Assembly (NCBI GenBank): GCA_017991915.1
Contig: JAGOPQ010000004.1
Span: 1 to 45,881, forward strand
Reading direction: 5' to 3'
Origin: Minisyncoccota bacterium
GTDB taxonomy: Bacteria; Patescibacteriota; Minisyncoccia; Phycocordibacterales; UBA9973
Length of the DNA: 45,881 nucleotides
Position numbers and translations under genes: made by a program. The notes under the pieces are model-generated. The model saw nothing but the letters and a program-made list of their open reading frames with translations. It did not search any database and had not been told where the DNA came from. Below are positions 16,476-23,111 of this stretch, piece by piece; position 1 is the stretch's first letter; each line of letters begins with the position of its first letter.

Positions 16476-17576
16476 TTAAAAACTTTTACCTCCTCCAGCT
16501 CCTTTAAAACCTGACCCCTCGGCAATTTGTTGTTTTATTTTATCCATCTTACTTACAACCTGAGCTGCGTAGTCAATGCCACCAGAGCTACACTTACCAA
16601 AGTATCCACAGGCAGCATTATAAGGACTGTCTACACCTCCCAGGACCTTTAAATATATAGCTGTAACCATTAATGCGTCGTTCACATTCCATGGGTCGGG
16701 TTGGTGGCCCAAATACCCCGCCGCGGTGTCTTTAAACCTTAGCCATGTTGTTGGAAGAAATTGAGTAAGTCCTATTGCTCCTCCATAACCAACTGAAGCA
16801 GCACACGATACATTTATATTATCAATACTTCCACCTACAATTTTTTGTAAAGCCACTTTGTCCTCGTCTTTCATTTTTGCCCTAGGATCATTCGCAAGAC
16901 ATCCTCCAGTATTGCGCCCCCCTCCAGACTCTTGAGAGAATATAGCTAAAATTAACGCAGCGTCCACTCCGGTTTTTGCTGCTGCAGCTTGGGCTGCTGG
17001 TAATGCTTGAGAATTAAAGTTAATTTTTGATGGAGCTCCTCCAGTGGAACGACTTTGTGCCCCAGAAATTTCAAAATTTACTATATATTCTATGGTTGTA
17101 GATGGAATACCTACGTTAGTATTTAGTAAATCTGGATTTATTGTGTATAGAATCAACCAAGCTCCAAGCGCAATCAATAGCCCCAATATCGCATTATTTA
17201 TTCTCTGCTTCCCTGCTTCTTTGCTGGATATGAGTTCACTGGTCATGTATTCAATTCCACCCATGACTATCATCACCATAGCCAACACCGCAGCAATACC
17301 TATAACTAATGTAATTATTGTGTTTATATAACCACCAAGGGCGTTAGTTTCTCCAACGGGTACAGTTTTTGTTTCTCCAAGTGGGGCGAGTAATTTATAT
17401 GGTTGGGTGCAGGGTTTGTTACTAGCCGTGTTGGGGTCGTCTGGATTGGCCCCACTTCCATAAACACAAGTTTCACTTGTGTTTGTTGGAGATGCTAATA
17501 CATTAGATGCACCATATGAACCTATGGCAACTAAAACTATTATTAAGTATGGTGCTAATTTTTTAAGTAAAGACAT
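16476..17576 (-). CDS. VirB2-like two-helix membrane protein fused to a lytic transglycosylase (SLT) domain
   Basis: 366 residues. A signal peptide (about 1-28) is followed by two hydrophobic helices (about 83-150; TLVIGIAAVLAMVMIVMGG and NAILGLLIALGAWLILY), the arrangement of VirB2/TrbC pilins and of PilS-type pilins in Gram-positive T4SS. The C-terminal half is an SLT lysozyme-like domain: catalytic Glu in FSQESGGG, then GAIGLTQFLPTTW and late Cys residues. VirB2 (pilin) and VirB1 (peptidoglycan hydrolase) are normally separate proteins, so this looks like a fusion. It follows the Ig-like protein gene by 8 bases in an operon. Confidence 0.85.
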   Translation of the reverse strand: MSLLKKLAPYLIIVLVAIGSYGASNVLASPTNTSETCVYGSGANPDDPNTASNKPCTQPYKLLAPLGETKTVPVGETNALGGYINTIITLVIGIAAVLAMVMIVMGGIEYMTSELISSKEAGKQRINNAILGLLIALGAWLILYTINPDLLNTNVGIPSTTIEYIVNFEISGAQSRSTGGAPSKINFNSQALPAAQAAAAKTGVDAALILAIFSQESGGGRNTGGCLANDPRAKMKDEDKVALQKIVGGSIDNINVSCAASVGYGGAIGLTQFLPTTWLRFKDTAAGYLGHQPDPWNVNDALMVTAIYLKVLGGVDSPYNAACGYFGKCSSGGIDYAAQVVSKMDKIKQQIAEGSGFKGAGGGKSF

Positions 17577-17584
17577 AAATAATA

Positions 17585-18565
17585 CTAAAATTGTACACGT
17601 ATTTCTCGACTAACTGATTGTAAAAGTTTGTCTGTGTTTTCTACTTGAATTTTAAGCTTGGATGTTCCAGAACTACCTTCGGGCACTTTTATCGGCAGTA
17701 TGTTTTTTTGGAATCCACTGCTGATGCTGACAGCGAGGTCATTTATAAACCAACTAAAAGTAAGATCTGGCCGGCGTATTTCTTTTGGAGACATAAAGTA
17801 TGGTGCCGCGAGAAGTGTTTCACTACCTGTGATTATATATGGATCTGTTAAAGCATTTTCCCAGATTGTGCCAAGGTTTTGGTCTTTTTTATAAATTGAT
17901 ATTCTCGGTGTGATTGAAGTAACATTTATATTTGCCTCTGTAGAGTATTTTTGATCAACAGTTGAAGCTACAACACTTACATTATTGGTGTCATCTAGGT
18001 AGTCAGTGCCAAATGTGTATGAATTTTTAGCATAACCACCAGCATCAGCCACATTTGTATAATCTTTCTTCCATGCGTAGGTCATGTTCTTTGAATTTAC
18101 CAAGCCACCAGAAGTTTTTATTTCAGGTAAGGCGACAATTTTAACCTCACTTTCACTTGGTAGTAAGGCCTTCCCTCTATAGAATGGGGGTACATATGAG
18201 TCAGTAGCTTCCCACAATAAAACCATTACGGATGGGGCTATTACTACAGTCTTATCAATTTCTCCGTCCGGCAGGGCTATTTTGGCCACTACAGTGGTGC
18301 GAGAGCCAGAAGCTCCAGCAGTAACTGAAAATGTTTTTTTACCTATTCCTGTTAATTCACTTTTGCCATTTACAAACCAAGATATAGACACACTGTCCAA
18401 ATTTGCTGCATAACTGCTTAGGGTTAGAGTTACGTTTTGATTAGGAGTAGGGTTTGAAGGGGCGACGTCCATGTTTATGCTAGATGGACTTACCGCCAAG
18501 ACTGAAAATGCTCCAAGAGGTAGTAAGGCTATCAGGCATAACAGAAATAAGTATTTTAAACGCAT
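17585..18565 (-). CDS. Secreted Ig-like repeat protein, secretion-locus gene
   Basis: 326 residues. A classic signal peptide (MRLKYLFLLCLIALLPLGAF) precedes several beta-rich segments of about 90 residues (SINMDVAPSNPTPNQNVTLT, later ITPRISIYKKDQ) that read as Ig/PKD-like domains. The ATG at 18565 was chosen because TATAAT ends 6 bases before it and because it begins exactly at the basic n-region; an upstream ATG at 18598 would put the -10 box inside the gene. No catalytic motif is seen. It starts a three-gene run with the VirB2-SLT fusion and the 15123 gene. Confidence 0.78.
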   Translation of the reverse strand: MRLKYLFLLCLIALLPLGAFSVLAVSPSSINMDVAPSNPTPNQNVTLTLSSYAANLDSVSISWFVNGKSELTGIGKKTFSVTAGASGSRTTVVAKIALPDGEIDKTVVIAPSVMVLLWEATDSYVPPFYRGKALLPSESEVKIVALPEIKTSGGLVNSKNMTYAWKKDYTNVADAGGYAKNSYTFGTDYLDDTNNVSVVASTVDQKYSTEANINVTSITPRISIYKKDQNLGTIWENALTDPYIITGSETLLAAPYFMSPKEIRRPDLTFSWFINDLAVSISSGFQKNILPIKVPEGSSGTSKLKIQVENTDKLLQSVSREIRVQF

Positions 18566-18571
18566 GATGTA

Positions 18572-18577
18572 ATTATA
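18572..18577 (-). promoter_or_regulatory. -10 box of the 18565-15123 operon
   Basis: TATAAT on the minus strand, followed by TACATC and then ATG (6 bases). The predicted mRNA is leaderless. Confidence 0.7.
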
Positions 18578-18612
18578 AAGCAAAACACCAATAAACAAAA
18601 CCTTTTTAAGCC

Positions 18613-20457
18613 CTATTTTCCTGAAATTTCAGCTGCCTCCAAATCCATCTTGGCCTTCTTGATTGAAAGTATTTGGGATGGATCGGAAGTTATGATTTGA
18701 TCTTCTGTATATGAAGCAATTATTTTTATAGCTACGTGCTTAAGTCCCGCGAAAAATATACCCTCCCCCACCTCTGACTCCAGAAGGAGATATTTTTCTT
18801 CGTCGGTTAAGTTGAAAGTTTTTTGCAAGATATCTATTGTTGTTGGTGATTGCTTTAAGAGTAATTGAATAGATGAGTTGGTGATTATCGGTACTCCATA
18901 TGGAGAATTCATAAAATCAGCAGCATCTTGAGTGATTGTAGATAGACCCAAGTAGTATTTTCGGCCTCTTTTTGCCATAGAATACAAGAAAGAAGCCGTG
19001 TCTTCGGACTTCATCATCCACCACGCCTCGTCCACCACCAATAGTCGCTTCTTTAGGTTTTTCCGGATAGTGGTCCATATATAGTGCATGACTATATACA
19101 TAGCAACTGGTTTTAGCTCGTCCTCCATGTCGCGGACAGAAAAAACCACAAATCTTTTATTTATATCTACATTTGAAGGGCGGTTTAGGAATGTGGACCA
19201 AGAACCCTTGGTGTATTTGACCAATCTTTGCACTATGGAATCTGTTCCCTCCATTCCAGCCAAAACCATTTCAAAATCTGAAAGTAGTGGTGGTTCAATA
19301 TTAGAGAAATCTGATTCCGGAGTGATGTCTTTGATTGCATAAGTTTCCGAAATAGCTCTATCTACCAAAGAATCTTCTTCTGGGGTAAGTCCGCCGAGCA
19401 TTAATCGGAAAAGTCCAACCAAGTTTATAATATTTGAACGCAAAACGTCTTCAGCAGTTTCATCTTCACGTGGAAGTGGTAGATCAAAAGGGTTGATGTG
19501 GTGGTCTGATGAGAGAGAGATGTTGAAGTATCTTCCACCCACCGCTTCTGCAAGGTATTCATATTCCCTTTCAGGGTCAATAACGATAACATCTACATCA
19601 AACATTAAAGATCTTAGTATTTCCAGCTTGGTAGCGTAACTTTTTCCTGAACCCGCCTTGGCAAAAGTTACAGAGTTGTAGTTTTCCAAAGAAAATCTAT
19701 CAAATATGACCAAACTAGAGTTGTGTCTGTTTACTCCATATAGTATTCCCCTGTCTGAAGTCAGGTCAAAGGATACGAATGGGAAAATGCTCGAAAGTGG
19801 CTCTGAATTTAGTTTTTGGTGTATTTCTAATAGATCAGTGCCGACCGGGATGACACTTTTAAAAGCATCTTCTTGTTGAAAAAGAGCTGGTTTTATATAG
19901 ATTAATTTGGATTCTAGAATGGATTTGATTTCGTTTTCAACTTTAAACAATTCCAATTCATTGTCAGCGTATATTGTGATATAAATACCCACATCAAACA
20001 TTTTTTCTTGGGCTTGGATTAGGTTGTCTCTCAATCCTTCCAAATCTTGGTAAGCAGTATCTAGCATTGGGTCACGAACCATTCCTTTTGTTTCGCGGAC
20101 ATTTATCTGGCTCTGGACTTCAGCCACTTTTTTCTGGAATTGGCGCAGTATGAGTGAGGTATCTATGGGATGAATAAAAATTGAGACATCAAAAACCTTA
20201 TCTAGATTTATGATTGGTGAAAACCAATTATCAGTAAGGTATCGAGGGTAAGATATTATGAAAAAAGTACGTGCAATTTTTTCTCCCAAGTTTATTGATT
20301 TAGAATCAATCTTTAGTGCGGATGGAGCTACTATGTCTTGAAGTTCCAGGTTTGCTGATTCGTAAATTTGTTCAGGTAAAACCGCCAAGACTGAAGTATT
20401 TGGTGCTGGGCCATCACTATTTGTATTTTTTCCAAGTAATTTATCAAAAATTGACAT
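18613..20457 (-). CDS. VirB4/TraC-type conjugation ATPase, C-terminal part
   Basis: 614 residues. The energising ATPase of type IV secretion, bound to the inner face of the membrane. Walker A is in TFAKAGSGKSYATKLE (about 262). VIVIDPEREYEYL follows, and Walker B is in RLLVVDEAWWMM (about 472), then GRKYYLGLSTITQD. The N-terminal 230 residues include the VirB4 N-domain arm (YPRYLTDNWFSPIINLDKVF). The very N-terminal CagE/TraC segment of the family is instead encoded by the separate upstream gene at 20536-21174, so VirB4 is carried on two genes. A palindromic repeat lies in the gap between them. Confidence 0.92.
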   Translation of the reverse strand: MSIFDKLLGKNTNSDGPAPNTSVLAVLPEQIYESANLELQDIVAPSALKIDSKSINLGEKIARTFFIISYPRYLTDNWFSPIINLDKVFDVSIFIHPIDTSLILRQFQKKVAEVQSQINVRETKGMVRDPMLDTAYQDLEGLRDNLIQAQEKMFDVGIYITIYADNELELFKVENEIKSILESKLIYIKPALFQQEDAFKSVIPVGTDLLEIHQKLNSEPLSSIFPFVSFDLTSDRGILYGVNRHNSSLVIFDRFSLENYNSVTFAKAGSGKSYATKLEILRSLMFDVDVIVIDPEREYEYLAEAVGGRYFNISLSSDHHINPFDLPLPREDETAEDVLRSNIINLVGLFRLMLGGLTPEEDSLVDRAISETYAIKDITPESDFSNIEPPLLSDFEMVLAGMEGTDSIVQRLVKYTKGSWSTFLNRPSNVDINKRFVVFSVRDMEDELKPVAMYIVMHYIWTTIRKNLKKRLLVVDEAWWMMKSEDTASFLYSMAKRGRKYYLGLSTITQDAADFMNSPYGVPIITNSSIQLLLKQSPTTIDILQKTFNLTDEEKYLLLESEVGEGIFFAGLKHVAIKIIASYTEDQIITSDPSQILSIKKAKMDLEAAEISGK

Positions 20458-20535
20458 AATGTTTAGGCTTTAGCTTTTAGGCTCTAGGCTTTAGCTTTTA
20501 ATTTGCTAATGCCTAACGCCTAGTTGCCTAGTGCC
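20458..20535. repeat. REP-like palindromic repeat, copy A
   Basis: The gap between the two VirB4 pieces is filled by alternating GGCTTTAG/GGCTCTAG units on one arm (20464-20495) and GCTAATGCCTAACGCC plus TAGTTGCCTAGTGCC on the other (20504-20535). The arms can pair over about 20 bases around an AT-rich loop. Confidence 0.75.
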
Positions 20536-21174
20536 TTACTCTATTCTTACCTTACCTTCCAATTCTCCTGGGTTGAAAACTTTATAAAATACTTCCACTA
20601 CTTCTTCTGTGCCCAGTTGGACTGATTTTATTCCGCATCGGGCCAAACCTTGTTGAACCACACTCACCCGCTCCTCTAATTGTGAGCGCTTCTCCTCAAA
20701 GTCTAATTGCTCATCCAACTTTATTTCTTCCTTACTTCTCTTGGAAAATAATTTCTGCAAAACCCCAGAGTCTGCTTTCAGGGCGACATGAGTATAAGGT
20801 ACTACCACAAAGAAACTCTTGGTCATGATGCTCACTGTCTCTGTAAAATTCCTTATGAATTCTATATATTCTCGGGTTTGAAGCTTTAAAAGTGGCTCAT
20901 TTTGTACCTTCATTCTGTTTTCCAGTAAGACTAGGTATGGACGAATGTCCAACTTGCGTGACTGGATAGATATTTGAGTTGGAAAATCTAAAGTGTTTAA
21001 GAAATTTTGGAATTGAAGTATGGTGGCACGTTGTTCGTCGGCAGACTTTAGTGATAGGTTTGTGGAGTTTGCTAGGACTATGGCGCGGATGGATCCATCT
21101 TTCAAAATCAAAACACCATCACGGGCTTCCTTGATGGGTACGAACTCTTGAGTTGCTTTTGCATTTAGTGCCAT
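20536..21174 (-). CDS. VirB4/TraC N-terminal domain protein, encoded separately
   Basis: 212 residues. It starts with KATQEFVPIKEARDGVLILK, the usual N-terminal segment of CPR/Gram-positive VirB4-TraC proteins, and contains QRATILQFQNFLNTLDFPTQ and the hinge region SFFVVVPYTHVAL. There are no Walker motifs, so it cannot hydrolyse ATP and presumably assembles with the ATPase encoded next to it. Its C-terminus ends cleanly at TAA with no sign of a frameshift. Repeat copies A and B sit on either side. Confidence 0.8.
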   Translation of the reverse strand: MALNAKATQEFVPIKEARDGVLILKDGSIRAIVLANSTNLSLKSADEQRATILQFQNFLNTLDFPTQISIQSRKLDIRPYLVLLENRMKVQNEPLLKLQTREYIEFIRNFTETVSIMTKSFFVVVPYTHVALKADSGVLQKLFSKRSKEEIKLDEQLDFEEKRSQLEERVSVVQQGLARCGIKSVQLGTEEVVEVFYKVFNPGELEGKVRIE

Positions 21175-21260
21175 ATGTTTCTAGGGCTTTTAGGCTCTAG
21201 GCTCTAGGCATTAGCATTTTGTCATGCTAGCGCCTAAGGCCTAAGGCCTAGTGGCCTATG
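21175..21260. repeat. REP-like palindromic repeat, copy B
   Basis: Contains TTTTAGGCTCTAGGCTCTAGG on one arm and GCGCCTAAGGCCTAAGGCC on the other, around CATTTTGTCATG. It is the same unit as copies A, C and D. The TAG stop of the PrgI-like gene (21258-21256) lies inside it. Confidence 0.75.
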
Positions 21261-21678
21261 TTTCTTTTTTCAAATCTAACACATCCAAGCTCCAGGCCAA
21301 ATCTCGTAGCTTGCTTCCAGTCAATCGGGCTTCTCTGGAAACTACTTCGGTGTCAGTTTTGTTTTTCTTTTGTGCAGCTTCCTTGTCTTCAGCTGAGAAT
21401 TTTCTTCTTTGCCATATGTAGAGCTTGCTCTGTAGGCTGTAGTGAAACATTGCTTCTACCATATTTATAAACGGCTTGTTGTTTGGCCTGTAGAAAGTGA
21501 GCATTAAAGCAAAACCAGCTACCAACAATATGGGTACCGCACCCCAGTAAAGGCCGAGCAATTTATATAAGACAAAACACATACCCCCTCCCCCAGCCAA
21601 ATACGCAAACTCCTTGAAAGTAAAAGGGCCGAAAATTTTGTCTTCTATTTCTAAAAATTGTGGAACTTTAAATTGCAT
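21256..21678 (-). CDS. PrgI-family (VirB3-like) membrane protein
   Basis: 140 residues. It begins MQFKVPQFLEIEDKIFGPFT, followed by two adjacent membrane helices (about 22-65), which is the layout of PrgI/VirB3 proteins that sit with VirB4 in Gram-positive conjugation systems. The cytoplasmic tail of about 75 residues is basic. The gene lies directly upstream of the VirB4 N-part gene, as expected for VirB3-VirB4 pairs. Its stop codon is supplied by repeat copy B. Confidence 0.85.
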   Translation of the reverse strand: MQFKVPQFLEIEDKIFGPFTFKEFAYLAGGGGMCFVLYKLLGLYWGAVPILLVAGFALMLTFYRPNNKPFINMVEAMFHYSLQSKLYIWQRRKFSAEDKEAAQKKNKTDTEVVSREARLTGSKLRDLAWSLDVLDLKKET

Positions 21679-21715
21679 GGGTAGGCACTAGGCAACTAGG
21701 CTTTAGGCTCTAGTT
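21679..21715. repeat. REP-like palindromic repeat, copy C
   Basis: GTAGGCACTAGGCAACTAGG followed by CTTTAGGCTCTAG. This copy supplies the last codons (Leu-Glu-Pro-Lys-Ala) and the TAG stop of the four-helix-bundle gene. Confidence 0.7.
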
Positions 21716-22055
21716 GAGAAATTAATTTGTTCAACATTTTCATAACTTCTTCTAATAAGGAATCTACTTTATTATAGTCTAAATCTATTGTTTTCCCCAG
21801 CTTTTTTGAGATAATCAGCTGTGTTTCTAATTCAGCGCCTGAAGCAAAAGCTATAAATAAGAATCTTTTAAATTCAGCATCACTTCCTCTCATTTTTCCC
21901 TCTGCAATGTTTGAAGGGATAGAAACCGTAGCCCTTCGAATCTGTGAAGTTAATCCAAAAATTTCTTCTTGGGGGAAATGATCAGTAAGTTTGTAAGTTT
22001 CTATTACAAGTTCTATGGATTTTTGCCAAACTGTCAGATCTCTATATGTTTTCAT
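21696..22055 (-). CDS. Four-helix-bundle protein (S23/23S rRNA intervening-sequence protein-like)
   Basis: 119 residues. It has the hallmarks of the small four-helix-bundle family first found inside 23S rRNA intervening sequences and related to the Avd protein of diversity-generating retroelements: YRDLTVWQKSIELVIETYKL, then GLTSQIRRATVSIPSNIAEG and later ELETQLIISKKLG. The family forms basic pentameric barrels that bind nucleic acid. No reverse transcriptase or variable repeat is nearby. The gene is bracketed by repeat copies C and D, and its final codons are part of copy C. It interrupts an otherwise functional secretion operon, which suggests insertion as a small element. Confidence 0.9.
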   Translation of the reverse strand: MKTYRDLTVWQKSIELVIETYKLTDHFPQEEIFGLTSQIRRATVSIPSNIAEGKMRGSDAEFKRFLFIAFASGAELETQLIISKKLGKTIDLDYNKVDSLLEEVMKMLNKLISQLEPKA

Positions 22056-22101
22056 GCTTTAATTTAAGCTAATGCCTAGCGCCTAATGCCCAAAGCCTTC
22101 T
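22056..22101. repeat. REP-like palindromic repeat, copy D
   Basis: GCTTTAATTTAAGCTAATGCC followed by TAGCGCCTAATGCCCAAAGCC. It is the half-palindrome upstream of the four-helix-bundle ATG and shares GCTAATGCCTA and GCGCCTAA with copies A and B. Confidence 0.7.
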
Positions 22102-23097
22102 CTACTCCCCCGGTGCTAAACGATATGGATCCGCCTTTGGTGGATAAGTTTTTGGTGCGCTCTTGGAAATATTTTCTAGCTTGTGCTCTGTCTTTGTTGT
22201 TGGAATGTTGAATGAATTGGCTAACTTTTGAGCCAGTATTGGGGCAGATTGTGGCGTTGGGGTGACTGGCACTGGCACTGGCGTTTGCTTCGGCGCGCTT
22301 ATTTCAGGGGTTACCAGATTTGGTAGTATACTAGAGCTTGGCTGTTTATTGTCTCCAGATAGTATGGTGATACCCGCATCATCCAATACTTTGGTTTCCA
22401 TGTGGTCTATCTGTTCGTCATTGTTGTAAGTATCGGACTGCTTACTAGTTTTGCTAGCAGACATTGCTTTCATTCTTATGCTCTTTAATATTTTATTATT
22501 GATTTCATCAACCAATAGTACAACTTTTTCATTTGATAGGCCTAGATTTTGTTTTAGAGACTCTTCAAATTTTTCAGGATGAGTGACACCCAACATAATA
22601 TCAGTTGTTAGTTTTTCCAAAATTCCCATTTGTTCAACGGTGAGCTTTTCATTTTGAGCTATTTGGTATAACACTGCGTGGTAATTTGAATCAATTATGG
22701 CTTGTTGGATTTCTTGCGGTAAATTACCAAAGCGTTCATCCAACTCCTTTTCTTCTACTAATGTTTCAGCATTGGCTTGAAATACTTCCCCCAATTCTTC
22801 ACGTTGAGCATTTAGTATTGAGGTATTTATGGTCTGCACGATGTTTTCAAACATACTCGGAGACAACCCTAGTTCAGTTTTTAATATTTCCTCATATTCT
22901 TCTGGGTGAATGATGCCTAGAAGTACCAATGTGGTTTCTGTGCCAAGGGTTTCTTTTTGCTGATCAGTCAGGCCATATGTAGAGCTGACGTTTTGTATGG
23001 TTTCCAGCCATTTCATACTAGAAAAAGCTTCCTGTAACTTCGGTGGAAGTTTTGAATAATATTCAGCTATTTTTTCTTGTAATTCTTTTTGATCCAT
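22102..23097 (-). CDS. Soluble tandem-repeat protein of the secretion locus, function unknown
   Basis: 331 residues with no signal or membrane segment. The first 200 residues are two diverged copies of one helical unit of about 95 residues: YYSKLPPKLQEAF...LLGIIHPEEYEEILKTELGLS and RFGNLPQEIQQAI...MLGVTHPEKFEESLKQNLGLS. The rest is Pro/Thr/Ser-rich and disordered, ending YPPKADPYRLAPGE. It lies between the VirB6-like gene and the VirB3/VirB4-like genes and is probably a cytoplasmic part or adaptor of the machine. I do not recognise the family. Confidence 0.75.
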   Translation of the reverse strand: MDQKELQEKIAEYYSKLPPKLQEAFSSMKWLETIQNVSSTYGLTDQQKETLGTETTLVLLGIIHPEEYEEILKTELGLSPSMFENIVQTINTSILNAQREELGEVFQANAETLVEEKELDERFGNLPQEIQQAIIDSNYHAVLYQIAQNEKLTVEQMGILEKLTTDIMLGVTHPEKFEESLKQNLGLSNEKVVLLVDEINNKILKSIRMKAMSASKTSKQSDTYNNDEQIDHMETKVLDDAGITILSGDNKQPSSSILPNLVTPEISAPKQTPVPVPVTPTPQSAPILAQKLANSFNIPTTKTEHKLENISKSAPKTYPPKADPYRLAPGE

Positions 23098-23111
23098 AAA
23101 TTTTTATTTTA

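Noticed and set aside
21696-22055. Diversity-generating retroelement, because of the Avd-like four-helix bundle
   Set aside because: No reverse transcriptase, template repeat or variable repeat is present nearby.
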